From: Thermochromatium tepidum ATCC 43061
Lineage (GTDB): Bacteria; Pseudomonadota; Gammaproteobacteria; Chromatiales; Chromatiaceae
Length of the DNA stretch: 64,000 bases
Assembly: GCF_009664085.1 (NCBI RefSeq)
Contig: NZ_CP039268.1
Span: 419,501-483,500, forward strand
Direction: 5' to 3'
Position 1 is the stretch's first letter. The number at the start of each line of letters is the position of its first letter. The notes under the pieces are model-generated. The model saw nothing but the letters and a program-made list of their open reading frames with translations. It was not told the origin of the DNA and searched no databases. Below are positions 29,021-38,483 of this stretch, one piece after another. The translations under genes were made by a program, and so were the position numbers.

Positions 29021-29521
29021 ATGGCGATCCTCGAGATCCTCAAACTACCAGATCCGCGGCTCAAGCAGATCTCCGAACCGGTCGAGACCTTCGATCAGTC
29101 CTTGCGCGACTTCATCGCCGATCTGGAAGAGACCCGTCTGGCCGGCCCTGCCGCCGTCGGCATCGCCGCGCCCCAGGTCGGATGCTTGCGGCGGATCGTC
29201 ATCGTCGACGTCTCGGCGCGGCCCAAGACGCCCAATCACGGTCATCTGGTGCTGATCAACCCAGAGATCACCCACTGGGAGGGCTTTGCCCTGGGCCGTG
29301 AGGGCTGTCTCTCGGTCCCTGATTACACAGGCAACGTGATCCGCGCCACCCAGATCCGGCTTAAGGCCCAGGATCTTGAGGGCAACATGCACCAGTACGA
29401 GCTGGAGGGGTTTGAGGCGCGCGCGGTCCAACACGAACTCGACCATCTCGACGGACTGCTGTTCGTCGACCGGGTGGTGAGCCGCCGTACCGATCTCTAT
29501 CGGCGTAAGGTCTACAAATAG
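29021..29521 (+). CDS. def: Peptide deformylase
   Basis: Def removes the formyl group from nascent proteins. The 166 residues show the three active-site motifs: GIAAPQVG, EGCLSVP (metal Cys) and QHELDHLDG (metal His and catalytic Glu). It does not sit with fmt as the chromosomal def usually does but behind the GcvR-like gene with a three-base gap, so a second def may exist elsewhere. Confidence 0.95.
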   Translation: MAILEILKLPDPRLKQISEPVETFDQSLRDFIADLEETRLAGPAAVGIAAPQVGCLRRIVIVDVSARPKTPNHGHLVLINPEITHWEGFALGREGCLSVPDYTGNVIRATQIRLKAQDLEGNMHQYELEGFEARAVQHELDHLDGLLFVDRVVSRRTDLYRRKVYK

Positions 29522-29557
29522 CCCGAACCGGCGATTTCCTCACAGGGTATAACGCCA

Positions 29558-31660
29558 ATGAAACAGCGCCTCTTTCGGCTTCCACTTCCGCTCATCGCCC
29601 TGCTGATCGCGACGACGACCACGGCGGCGCCCTCTTCGGTGCCCTTGTCGGACCTCTTCCCGACTCCGGCCCAGACCAAGACCGCCATCGTCATCAACAA
29701 GGTGCTGGAACGCTATCACTACCGCAAGGTCGTGCTCGACCGCGACTTCGCCGCCGCGGTGCTTGAGCGCTATCTCAAGGCGCTCGATCCGAGCCGTACC
29801 TTCTTCCTGGCGCGTGACGTGGAGCGGTTCCAGAATGGCGCGCGCCAGCTTGATGAGAATCTGCGCCGGGGCGAGTTGGACATCGCCTTCGACATCTTCC
29901 GCGTCTACCGGATGCGGGTCGACGAGCAGGTTGCCCACGCGCTCAAGCTGCTCGAAGGCCGCTTCGAGTTCGACACCCCCGAGACCTTCAGCTTCGAGTC
30001 TGACGAGACACCCTGGGCGCGCGACAAGACCGAGCTCGACGAACGCTGGCGCAAGCGTGTCAAGTACGATTACCTGTCGCTGCGGCTGGCCGATAAGTCC
30101 GACGCGGAGATCCGCGACCGGCTGCGCAAGCGCTACGAGGGGCTGGCACGGCGTATCCATCAGTTCAAGGGCGAGGACGTGTTCCAGACCTTCATGAATG
30201 CCTATACCGAGACCATCGAACCGCACACCAGCTATATGTCGCCGAGCACCTCGGAGAACTTCGACATCAGCATGAAGCTCTCGCTGGAAGGCATCGGCGC
30301 CGTACTGCGCTCGGACAACGAATACACGGTCGTCCAGAGCACGGTTCCGGGGGGGCCGGCGCGCGAGTCTGGCCAAATATGGGCCGGCGATCAGATCCTC
30401 GGTGTGGCCCAGGGACTCGATGGTCCCATGGAGGATGTGGTCGGCTGGCGTCTGGAGGACGTGGTCGATAGGATCCGCGGTCCCAAGGGGTCGGTGGTGC
30501 GACTGCAGATCCAGCCCAAGGCCGGCGGTTCGTCCAAGCCCGTGCGCGAGGTCACCCTGGTACGCAAAGAGATCAAGCTCGAGGATCAGGCGGCCAAGAG
30601 CTATGTGGTTGAGGATCTCAGCAACGCCCCCGGACTCAAGATCGGGGTGATCGAGATCCCGGCCTTCTATCGCGACTTCGAGGCCGAGGGCAGTGGTACG
30701 TCTGATTTCCGCAGCACCACGCGCGATGTTCAGCGCCTCATCAATGAGCTGTTGATGCGCGGGATCGATGGGCTGCTGATCGATCTGCGTTCCAATGGCG
30801 GAGGCTCGCTCGCCGAGGCCACCGCGCTGACCGGTCTGTTTATCGATCTAGGCCCCGTGGTCCAGGTCAGGGATGCCTTCGGCAAGGTCGAGGTCGAGGC
30901 CGACCGCGATCCAGGCGTGGCCTACAACGGGCCACTGGCGGTGCTGGTCGACCGTGAGAGCGCCTCGGCCTCCGAGATCTTCGCCGCCGCCATCCAGGAC
31001 TATGGGCGCGGGATCATCATCGGCGAACCGACCTTCGGCAAGGGTACGGTACAAACCCTGATCGATCTCAACCGCTATGTGCCAGGCGAGAAGGGCAATC
31101 TGGGACGGTTACGTCTGACCATGGCCGAGTTTTTCCGCATCAGCGGTGGTAGTACCCAGTTGCGCGGCGTGGAGCCGGATATTCGTTTCCCGACCGCCGA
31201 GTTCATCGGTAAACATGGCGAACGTTCGCTCGACAACGCCCTGCCTTGGACCCAGATCGATCCAGCCAACTTCAAGAAGGTCGGCGAGTTGCGCTTTGAC
31301 GCCCTGGCGCGGCGTTCTGCCGAGCGCGTGGCCAAGGATGAGGGCTTCAGGATGCTCATAGAGCGCAGCCAGCTGATGCGTGAGGTCGAGAACCAAAAAC
31401 AGGTGTCGCTGCGCGAATCCGAGCGGCGCGCCGAGGATGAACGACGCAACCGGCGCTTCAAGGCCGATCAGGAGCGTTTCCTGCGCGCGCGCGGCCTGAC
31501 CCCGGTCGATGAAGAGGCCGATCAGGTCGACGAGGAGGCCCTAGAAAAGCAGCGCGCGGTCATTGCACGCATCGAGGTCGAGGAGGCCGCGCGCATCCTG
31601 GCCGACAGCCTCCTGATGCAGCGTGGGAATGCCGGGCCACGCGCCGTGATGAGGGATTGA
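29558..31660 (+). CDS. prc: Tail-specific (carboxy-terminal processing) protease Prc
   Basis: Prc is a periplasmic serine protease that trims PBP3, MepS and other proteins. The 700 residues include a signal peptide (MKQRLFRLPLPLIALLIATT), a TSP N-terminal domain, a PDZ domain around 230-330, the catalytic S41 part with Ser in RESASASEIFAAAIQDYGRG and Lys in TFGKGTVQ, and a C-terminal DUF3340-type domain rich in charged residues. Its last codons touch gshA. Confidence 0.95.
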   Translation: MKQRLFRLPLPLIALLIATTTTAAPSSVPLSDLFPTPAQTKTAIVINKVLERYHYRKVVLDRDFAAAVLERYLKALDPSRTFFLARDVERFQNGARQLDENLRRGELDIAFDIFRVYRMRVDEQVAHALKLLEGRFEFDTPETFSFESDETPWARDKTELDERWRKRVKYDYLSLRLADKSDAEIRDRLRKRYEGLARRIHQFKGEDVFQTFMNAYTETIEPHTSYMSPSTSENFDISMKLSLEGIGAVLRSDNEYTVVQSTVPGGPARESGQIWAGDQILGVAQGLDGPMEDVVGWRLEDVVDRIRGPKGSVVRLQIQPKAGGSSKPVREVTLVRKEIKLEDQAAKSYVVEDLSNAPGLKIGVIEIPAFYRDFEAEGSGTSDFRSTTRDVQRLINELLMRGIDGLLIDLRSNGGGSLAEATALTGLFIDLGPVVQVRDAFGKVEVEADRDPGVAYNGPLAVLVDRESASASEIFAAAIQDYGRGIIIGEPTFGKGTVQTLIDLNRYVPGEKGNLGRLRLTMAEFFRISGGSTQLRGVEPDIRFPTAEFIGKHGERSLDNALPWTQIDPANFKKVGELRFDALARRSAERVAKDEGFRMLIERSQLMREVENQKQVSLRESERRAEDERRNRRFKADQERFLRARGLTPVDEEADQVDEEALEKQRAVIARIEVEEAARILADSLLMQRGNAGPRAVMRD

Positions 31661-31662
31661 GC

Positions 31663-33267
31663 TTGAGCGAGACCGCGATGGATCTGGGGCCGATGCTCGA
31701 CCGGCTCCAACGGGCCGGCGCGAGCGCGGCGCTGCGCGACAATCGGATCGGCCTCGAGAAGGAGGGTCTGCGGGTTGCGCCGGACGGACGCTTGGCAAAG
31801 ACCCCTCATCCGCCGGCGCTTGGCTCGGCGCTCACCCACCCGCACATCACGACCGACTTCTCCGAGGCCCTGATCGAGCTGGTGACGCCGGCGCTGACCG
31901 ACCCGCGTGCCGTGCTCGATTTTCTGCGCGATGCCCATGTCTTCGTCAATCGCCATCTGGGCGACGAGCGGCTGTGGGCGACCAGCATGCCCTGCGTCAT
32001 CGAGGGCGCCGCCTCCATTCCGCTCGCCTACTATGGCACCTCCAACGCCGCGACCATGAAGACCGTCTATCGGCGCGGGCTCGGCAATCGCTATGGACGG
32101 GTGATGCAGGTGATCGCCGGGGTCCATTTCAATTTTTCGTTCGCCGATGACTTCTGGAGCCTGTATCAGGTCGAGCGTGCCGACCATACGGATCCGATCG
32201 CGTTCCGCTCCGAGGCCCAGATGGGCATGATCCGGAACCTCCAGCGGATCGGTTGGCTGGTGCCCTATCTGTTCGGGGCCTCGCCGGCGGTCTGCGACAG
32301 TTTCGTTCAGGGACGCAAGACCGATCTGGAGCGGTTCGATCCCTACACACTCTATTACCCCTATGCCACCTCGCTGCGTCTGGGCGACATCGGCTATCAG
32401 AACAAGCAAGAGGAGGGGACCGGGATCAAGGCCTGTTATGACAGCCTGGATGCCTATGTCCGCAGCCTCACCTGGGCCATCGAGACCCCCTGTCCACAAT
32501 ACGAGGCGATCGGGGTCAAGGTCGGGGATCGCTATGAGCAACTCAACGCCAATGTGCTCCAGATCGAAAACGAGTACTACAGCACGGTGCGACCCAAGCA
32601 GATCACTGAGTGGCTGGAGAAGCCGACCCATGCCCTGCGCCGGCGCGGGATCCGGTATGTCGAGCTGCGCTCGCTCGACGTCAATCTTTATGAGCCTCTG
32701 GGTGTCGGTCTGGAACAGCTGGAGTTCTTAGAGACCCTGATGCTGTATGCGCTGCTCCAAGACAGCCCACGTATCGGGACGCGCGAACGGCGCGACATCG
32801 ACGAGAATCAGTTGCGGGTGGCCCATCGTGGGCGCGAACCCGGGTTGCGTCTGACGCGCGATCGCGAGGAGGTCGCGCTTCACCTCTGGGCGCGTGAGAT
32901 TCTCGACGGCATGGCCGGGGTCGCCGAACTGCTCGACGGCGGGGCAGAGGGACCGCACTTGGCGAATCTAAGACAGCAGCGCGAGAAGATCGATCATCCG
33001 GATCTGACCCCATCGGCCCGGATGCTGGACGAGATGCGCGAACGGGCTGAAAGCTTCTTCAGCCTGGCCTGGCGCTGGTCGGAGGCGCATCGTCAGGCGT
33101 TCCGAGAGGTGCAGCTCGCCCCCGAGCAAAACGCCCTCTTTGAACGCCTGGCCGCAGAGTCGCTCGCGCGTCAACGGGAGATCGAGTCGGCGGACCAGGT
33201 GGATTTCGATACCTTCTTGGCCGACTACTTCGCCGGTCGCCCCCCATCCCTGCCTGGATCGGCCTGA
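31663..33267 (+). CDS. gshA: Glutamate-cysteine ligase GshA
   Basis: GshA makes gamma-glutamylcysteine, the first step of glutathione synthesis. The ~534-residue proteobacterial type I enzyme shows GLEKEGLRV near the start, ITTDFSEALIELVTP, GVHFNFSF and RYVELRSLDVNLYEPLG. The start is unresolved: TTG 31663 follows GAGGG by seven bases, ATG 31678 begins MDLGPMLDRLQ, and TTG 31657 overlaps the prc stop. It is probably coupled to prc. Confidence 0.93.
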   Translation: MSETAMDLGPMLDRLQRAGASAALRDNRIGLEKEGLRVAPDGRLAKTPHPPALGSALTHPHITTDFSEALIELVTPALTDPRAVLDFLRDAHVFVNRHLGDERLWATSMPCVIEGAASIPLAYYGTSNAATMKTVYRRGLGNRYGRVMQVIAGVHFNFSFADDFWSLYQVERADHTDPIAFRSEAQMGMIRNLQRIGWLVPYLFGASPAVCDSFVQGRKTDLERFDPYTLYYPYATSLRLGDIGYQNKQEEGTGIKACYDSLDAYVRSLTWAIETPCPQYEAIGVKVGDRYEQLNANVLQIENEYYSTVRPKQITEWLEKPTHALRRRGIRYVELRSLDVNLYEPLGVGLEQLEFLETLMLYALLQDSPRIGTRERRDIDENQLRVAHRGREPGLRLTRDREEVALHLWAREILDGMAGVAELLDGGAEGPHLANLRQQREKIDHPDLTPSARMLDEMRERAESFFSLAWRWSEAHRQAFREVQLAPEQNALFERLAAESLARQREIESADQVDFDTFLADYFAGRPPSLPGSA

Positions 33268-33459
33268 GTGGCAAGATCCAGCCCCAAGCGGATGTCTTGC
33301 TTCAGCGAGGCCGGTTTCACTCGGACCTTGCCCGCCGGCGCGCGGCGCACCCGCGGGCGGAACTCGCCGTAGCCTTTGAGCCATCTCGCCCATCGGGAAC
33401 AGGATTGACAGCGCCTATCGAGCCGGTCAAACACCTTCGAGACGGCAGAGCCATTACCG
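33268..33459 (-). other. Intergenic segment with a possible decayed tnpB tail
   Basis: On the minus strand a frame encodes GYGEFRPRVRRAPAGKVRVK followed by PASLKQDI. KPASxKQ(D/E) is also how the TnpB at 8344 ends (KTKPASGKQEV), and the DNA matches at about 18 of 24 bases. It abuts repeat copy B. The evidence is thin; otherwise nothing is coded here. Confidence 0.25.
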
Positions 33460-33713
33460 GTAAACAACCCTCGACTGAAGTCGAAGGCTTTATTGTGAGA
33501 CGCAGCAAACATGGTTGACCACATCCCCAACATTGGGCGTGTTTACAGCCGCCCTTGGCAGCGGGGCCCCGCTGCCAATCCGGGCCAGGTTTCGACTGGC
33601 GTTGCAGTCGGCGTGCGCCCGGAGACCACACTGTCTTATACACCACATGGCGCACTTCGTGCACCCGCCATTCCTCCCGCGACTCAAGTCGCGGGAGGAA
33701 TGGCGGAGGGTCT
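33460..33713 (-). repeat. 254-bp IS605-derived miniature element, copy B
   Basis: It has the same layout as copies A and C, with the tnpB remnant reading to 33490 on the minus strand and the 12+12-base palindrome at 33555-33578. Its GGTGCAC/GTGCGCC hairpin differs from GGTGCGC/GCGCACC in the other copies by a paired change (G to A with C to T), so pairing is kept. Next to the gene-side end it has a 20-bp perfect stem (33665-33684 with 33687-33706), longer than in A or C, where eight bases differ. The element ends GGAGGGTCT directly before the ppx start codon. Confidence 0.85.
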
Positions 33714-33716
33714 ATG
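33705..33716 (+). promoter_or_regulatory. Ribosome-binding site of ppx supplied by repeat copy B
   Basis: GGAGGG (33705-33710), three bases, ATG (33714). The Shine-Dalgarno is in the repeat and identical in all three copies; the ATGAA is the flank. The spacing is short but workable, and the 20-bp hairpin ends inside it, which could modulate access. Confidence 0.6.
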
Positions 33717-35267
33717 AACATGCAGGAACGAACAACAGTCAAAGAGACTGTTCAAGCCCTTGTCAAGTCGACCGAATCTGCCTCGACCCGCACGGTGGCG
33801 GCTGTGGATCTCGGTTCCAACAGTTTTCATATGGTTGTCGCCCGTATCACCGACGGCCATGTTCAGATCACCGATCGTCTCAAAGAAATGGTGCGGCTCG
33901 GCGAGGGTCTGACCGAGGAGCGCCTGCTCAAACCCGAGGTCGCCGAACGTGCGCTCGCCTGTCTCGAACGCTTTGGTCAGCGTCTGCGTGGCTTTGCGCC
34001 TGAGGATGTGCGCGCGGTCGGCACCAACACACTGCGCCAGCTTGCTCCGAACGACGACTTCATCCAGCGCGCCGAGGCCGCGCTCGGTTATGGGATCGAC
34101 GTCATCGCTGGACGGGAGGAGGCACGTCTGATCTATCTGGGTGTGGCCTATGGGTTGGCCGCCGGCGGCGAACGGCGGCTGGTGGTCGATATCGGCGGCG
34201 GCAGTACCGAGATGATCGTCGGGCGCGCCTTCTTACCCAGTCTGCGCGAGAGCCTCCATATGGGCTGTGTGAGCATGACCCAGCGTTATTTCGCCGATGG
34301 GCGGATCACGGCCAAGGCCATGCAGCGCGCCGAGCTTGCAGGTGCCCTCGAGGTCCGACCGGTACGCGAGCTCTTCCGTCGCGCCCGCTGGGAACGGGCC
34401 GTAGGGAGCTCCGGGACCATCCGCGCCATCGCGTCTGTGGTCCAGGCCGAGGGCTGGTGTGAGGACGGCATCTCGGCCGAGTCGCTCGCGCGTCTGCGCA
34501 CGGCCCTGATCGATGCCGGCAAGGTTTCGGCCTTGCCCTTCAAGGCGCTGAGCGAGGAACGCCGTCCGGTCTTCGCCGGAGGTGTGGCCGTGCTGTGCTC
34601 AGTGTTCAACTCGCTCGGCATCGCCCAGATGCAGGTCTCGGACTATGCCCTGCGTGAGGGTCTGCTCTATGAGATGATGGGGCGCCACCAGCCGGGCGAC
34701 GTGCGCGAGCGGACCATTGCCACACTCTGTCGTCAGTTCCACGTCGATCAGGAACATGCACGCAGGGTCGAGGCGACGGCACTGAGTCTCTACCATCAGT
34801 TGGTCAAGCCCTGGTCGCTCGACAATCTGGATTATCCGCTGATGCTTGCCTGGGCGGCCCGTCTGCACGAGATCGGCGTCATGGTCGCCCACAGCCAGTA
34901 TCAGAAGCATGGGGCCTATCTCGTGCGCAACGCCGATCTGCCTGGATTCACACGTCAGGAGCAGGCGCTGCTCGCGACCCTGGTACTCGGACATCGACGC
35001 AAGTTTCCGATTCAAGAGTTTGCCGCGCTGCCTCAGGGTGTGCAGTCGGCGGCGCGGCGGCTGTGTGTCATCCTGCGTCTGGCAGTGCTGCTGCACCGTG
35101 GGCGCTCGGTCGACAGCAAGCCGAATCCGCTCATTCAGGTCGAGGGTGAGACCCTAACCCTGAGCTTCCCCACCGGCTGGCTCGTCAGCCATCCGCTGAC
35201 CCAGTTGGAATTGGAACAGGAGGCCGAACGCCTGGCGGCCTCCGGGATGGTGTTGCGCTTTGGTTGA
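33714..35267 (+). CDS. ppx: Exopolyphosphatase (Ppx/GppA family)
   Basis: Ppx releases phosphate from polyphosphate; family members may also cleave pppGpp. The 517 residues show the actin-like ATPase fold motifs AAVDLGSNSFHMVVA, DIGGGSTEMIVG and GSSGTIRAIASV, and a C-terminal HD-like helical domain. ATG 33714 (MNMQERTT) lies directly at the end of repeat copy B, which provides its Shine-Dalgarno; an internal ATG at 33720 is possible. It converges with lpd. Confidence 0.94.
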   Translation: MNMQERTTVKETVQALVKSTESASTRTVAAVDLGSNSFHMVVARITDGHVQITDRLKEMVRLGEGLTEERLLKPEVAERALACLERFGQRLRGFAPEDVRAVGTNTLRQLAPNDDFIQRAEAALGYGIDVIAGREEARLIYLGVAYGLAAGGERRLVVDIGGGSTEMIVGRAFLPSLRESLHMGCVSMTQRYFADGRITAKAMQRAELAGALEVRPVRELFRRARWERAVGSSGTIRAIASVVQAEGWCEDGISAESLARLRTALIDAGKVSALPFKALSEERRPVFAGGVAVLCSVFNSLGIAQMQVSDYALREGLLYEMMGRHQPGDVRERTIATLCRQFHVDQEHARRVEATALSLYHQLVKPWSLDNLDYPLMLAWAARLHEIGVMVAHSQYQKHGAYLVRNADLPGFTRQEQALLATLVLGHRRKFPIQEFAALPQGVQSAARRLCVILRLAVLLHRGRSVDSKPNPLIQVEGETLTLSFPTGWLVSHPLTQLELEQEAERLAASGMVLRFG

Positions 35268-35305
35268 GCGGAGATCGCTCGACACTGCCCCTGTTTGCAG
35301 GCGTC

Positions 35306-37042
35306 TCAGCGCTTCTTCGGCGGCATCAAATCGGTGATGGATCCATGCGCCATCTCGGCGGCGAGTCCAATGGTCTCGCACAGGGTCGGATGCGGGTGGA
35401 TGCTGAGTGCGATGTCCTCCATGTCGGCGCCCATCTCCAGCGCCAAAACCGCCTCGCCGATCAGTTCGCCGGCGTTGGGTCCGACGATCCCGGCGCCCAG
35501 GAGGCGCTTGGTCTCTGGATCGAATAGCAGCTTGGTGAACCCCTCGTCGCGGTGGAGGCCGAGGGCGCGTCCGCTCGCCGCCCAGGGGAAGACCCCCTTC
35601 TCGTAGGGGATGCCCTGGGCCCTGGCCTGGGTCTCGGTCAGGCCCATCCAGGCGACCTCGGGGTCCGTATAGGCGACGGCGGGGATGGTCAGGGGATCGA
35701 AGGCGGAGGGGAGACCAGCGATGACCTCGGCAGCGACCCTGGCCTCGTGCATGGCCTTGTGGGCGAGCATCGGAGCGCCGACCACATCGCCAATGGCAAA
35801 GATGTGCGGGACATTGGTGCGCTGCTGCTGATCGACCTTGATAAAGCCATGCGGATCGACCGCCACGCCCGCTGCCTCGGCGTTGATCTGCTGGCCGTTG
35901 GGCAGACGACCGACCGCAACCAGCACCTTGTCGTAGAGTTCCTCACCCGGATGCTGACCCTCGAACACCACCCTGATGCCCTCGGGACCGGCGCTCATGC
36001 TGGCAACCCTAGTTTTGAGCCAGATGTTCTCGTAGCGCTTTTTGACGACCTTTTCGAGCACCCTGACCAGATCCAGGTCACAGCCCGGCATGAGCTGATC
36101 CTTGAGCTCGACGATGTCGATCCGAGCCCCGAGGGCGCTGTAGACGCTCGCCATCTCCAGACCGATGATGCCGCCGCCGATGATCAGCAGCCGCTCCGGG
36201 ACATCGGTCAGGGCCAGGGCGTCGGTCGAGTCCATGACCCGCGAGTCCTCGTGCGGGAAGCCGGGGATCCTCAGCGGCGAGGAGCCGCAGGCGATGATGG
36301 CCTGATCGAAACGGACCCGTACCCGACCCTCAGGGGTCTCGACCCCAATCCGGTTGGGCGACTCGAAACGCCCGGTACCCTGGATGACCTGGACCTGGCG
36401 CTGCTTGGCCAATGCAGCCAGTCCGCTGGTGAGCCTGGCGACCACCCTGTCCTTGCCGGCCCGCATCCTGGCCAGGTCGATCTCAGGCGCGCCATAGGTC
36501 ACGCCCATGACGCCGAGCGTCTTGACCTCTTCCATGATGGCGGCCGTGTGCAGCAACGCCTTCGAGGGGATGCAGCCGACATTGAGACAGACCCCGCCAA
36601 GCCTCGGATAACGCTCGACCAGGACGACCTTCTTGCCCAGGTCGGCGGCGCGGAAGGCCGCCGTGTAGCCGCCGGGTCCGGCACCGAGCACCAGGACCTC
36701 GGTCAGGATCTCCTGGACGGCGGCGCTCTCGACTGAGGGTGTGGCGGCGTCATCGGCGGCGCTCGCGTTGTTCTCGGTGATCGCCGCCGACCCTGACTCA
36801 GCCTCAACCTCAAGGCTGAGGATCGGGTCGCCCTGCGAGATCAGATCATCGACCTTGACATGGATGGTCTGTACGATCCCGGCCCGGGGCGAGGGGATCT
36901 CCATACTGGCCTTGTCGCTCTCGACCGTGATCAGTGACGTCTCGGGTTCGACCCGATCACCGGGTGCGACCAGGATCTCGATGACCTGTACCTCCTTGAA
37001 CTCTCCGATGTCCGGAACCTTGACCTCGATGATGGTGCTCAT
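35306..37042 (-). CDS. lpdA: Dihydrolipoyl dehydrogenase with N-terminal lipoyl domain
   Basis: E3 of the pyruvate dehydrogenase complex. Of 578 residues, the first ~80 form a lipoyl domain with the lipoylated Lys in ESDKASMEI. An Ala/Ser linker follows, then the flavoprotein disulfide reductase with GAGPGGYTAAFRAA, the redox disulfide CLNVGCIPSK, NADH-binding GGGIIGLEMAS and C-terminal His-Glu region HPHPTLCE. Lipoyl-bearing E3 is typical of some beta- and gammaproteobacteria. It is the last gene of aceE-aceF-lpd. Confidence 0.96.
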   Translation of the reverse strand: MSTIIEVKVPDIGEFKEVQVIEILVAPGDRVEPETSLITVESDKASMEIPSPRAGIVQTIHVKVDDLISQGDPILSLEVEAESGSAAITENNASAADDAATPSVESAAVQEILTEVLVLGAGPGGYTAAFRAADLGKKVVLVERYPRLGGVCLNVGCIPSKALLHTAAIMEEVKTLGVMGVTYGAPEIDLARMRAGKDRVVARLTSGLAALAKQRQVQVIQGTGRFESPNRIGVETPEGRVRVRFDQAIIACGSSPLRIPGFPHEDSRVMDSTDALALTDVPERLLIIGGGIIGLEMASVYSALGARIDIVELKDQLMPGCDLDLVRVLEKVVKKRYENIWLKTRVASMSAGPEGIRVVFEGQHPGEELYDKVLVAVGRLPNGQQINAEAAGVAVDPHGFIKVDQQQRTNVPHIFAIGDVVGAPMLAHKAMHEARVAAEVIAGLPSAFDPLTIPAVAYTDPEVAWMGLTETQARAQGIPYEKGVFPWAASGRALGLHRDEGFTKLLFDPETKRLLGAGIVGPNAGELIGEAVLALEMGADMEDIALSIHPHPTLCETIGLAAEMAHGSITDLMPPKKR

Positions 37043-37099
37043 GGTGGGGCTTCTCTCACGGGCGCTGACAATCGTTATGGGATAAGGCCCGCCATCCTA

Positions 37100-38455
37100 T
37101 CAGATCAGCAGGCGTCGGATATCGCCGAGCAGCTCGCGCAGCAGGCTGGTGAAGCGCGCCCCATCGGCACCATCGACCACGCGATGGTCGTAGGACAGCG
37201 ACAGCGGCAGCATCAGACGCGGGACGAACTCGCGCCCGTTCCAGACCGGCCTCATCTCGGCGCGTGAGATGCCGAGGATGGCGACCTCAGGCGCGTTGAC
37301 GATGGGGGTAAAGGCGGTCCCACCGATGCCGCCGAGACTGGAGATCGAGAAGCAGCCCCCCTGCATCTCGCCGGGCAGCAGCTTGCCGTCGCGCGCCTTG
37401 GCGCTCAGCTCCGCCAGTTCGGTGGCGAGCTGGTGCAGGCCCTTTTGATCGACATCGCGCACCACCGGGACAACCAGTCCGTTTGGGGTGTCGACCGCGA
37501 CCCCGATATGGGTGTAGTGCTTGTAGACGAGACCCTCGCCGTCCGGGGTCAGGGAGGCCTTGAGCAGGGGCATCCGGGCCAATGCAACCGCCACAGCCTT
37601 GAGCAGGAAGGGCAGGAGTGTGAGCCTGACGCCGGCCTTGGCCGAGGTGTCCTTCTGGGCCTGGCGGAAGGCCTCCAACTCGGTGATATCGGCCTCGTCG
37701 AACTGGGTGACGTGCGGAATCCCCATCCAGCAGCGATGCAGATGACGCCCGCTGAGCTTGCGGATGCGCGGCAGCTCCCGGATCTCGGTCGGACCAAAGC
37801 GGCCAAGATCGACCTCGGGCGCGCTCGGCGGCTGAAAGGCCCCCAGGGGGCTTGGCTCGGGCGCCACGCCGCCGCCCTGGGCCAGGATCTGCTTGACATA
37901 GCCCTGGACATCCTCCTTGAGGATGCGGCCCTTGGGGCCCGAGCCCTTCAGGCGCGCCAAGTCCACGCCCAGCTCGCGCGCGAAGCGACGCACGGCAGGG
38001 CTCGCATGGGCCTTACGGCCCCGGGCGATGGCGGTCATGTCCTCGGGGCGGGGGAGGATCGGCGCCTGACGCGGCTCGGTCTCGCCGGGGATGCGGCGGG
38101 GCGGTTTCACCTCGGTTTCGGAGCGCGCCTCGGGTTGCAGGTGGGCCTCGGCCAGGTGCTTAGGTCCAGCTTCAGCCGGACTCGTCTGGTTTTGGGTGTG
38201 GCTCGACCCGGAGGTCTCGACCCGCATCAGCCGATCGCCCTGGCTGACGCGATCGCCGACCTTGACCAGGAGCTCCTTGACGACCCCAGCGATGGGCGCC
38301 GGGACCTCGATGGTCGCCTTGTCGCTTTCAAGGGTCAGAATGGATTGTTCGGCCTCGATCCGATCGCCGGGGGCGACCAGGATCTCGATGACCTCGACAC
38401 CAGAAAAGTCGCCGATGTCGGGCAATAAAATCTCTTCGAGACGTGACACGCGCAC
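37100..38455 (-). CDS. aceF: Dihydrolipoyllysine acetyltransferase (pyruvate dehydrogenase E2)
   Basis: E2 core of the pyruvate dehydrogenase complex, 451 residues. One lipoyl domain (Lys in ESDKATIEV) is followed by a long acidic/Pro linker, a peripheral-subunit-binding domain (HASPAVRRFARELGVDL, KGSGPKGRILKEDV) and the catalytic domain with SYDHRVVDGADGARF. E. coli AceF has three lipoyl domains; this has one, with a second carried by Lpd. It lies 28 bases after aceE. Confidence 0.96.
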   Translation of the reverse strand: MRVSRLEEILLPDIGDFSGVEVIEILVAPGDRIEAEQSILTLESDKATIEVPAPIAGVVKELLVKVGDRVSQGDRLMRVETSGSSHTQNQTSPAEAGPKHLAEAHLQPEARSETEVKPPRRIPGETEPRQAPILPRPEDMTAIARGRKAHASPAVRRFARELGVDLARLKGSGPKGRILKEDVQGYVKQILAQGGGVAPEPSPLGAFQPPSAPEVDLGRFGPTEIRELPRIRKLSGRHLHRCWMGIPHVTQFDEADITELEAFRQAQKDTSAKAGVRLTLLPFLLKAVAVALARMPLLKASLTPDGEGLVYKHYTHIGVAVDTPNGLVVPVVRDVDQKGLHQLATELAELSAKARDGKLLPGEMQGGCFSISSLGGIGGTAFTPIVNAPEVAILGISRAEMRPVWNGREFVPRLMLPLSLSYDHRVVDGADGARFTSLLRELLGDIRRLLI

Positions 38456-38483
38456 TGCTCCTGAAGGCTGTTGGCCGGATGAC

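Noticed and set aside
31522-32631. Minus-strand frame opposite prc/gshA
   Set aside because: gshA is clear on the other strand; no Shine-Dalgarno or motif supports this frame.
33225-33533. A 102-codon minus-strand frame running through repeat copy B into gshA
   Set aside because: It mixes repeat sequence, a possible tnpB tail and the antisense of gshA; not a single gene.
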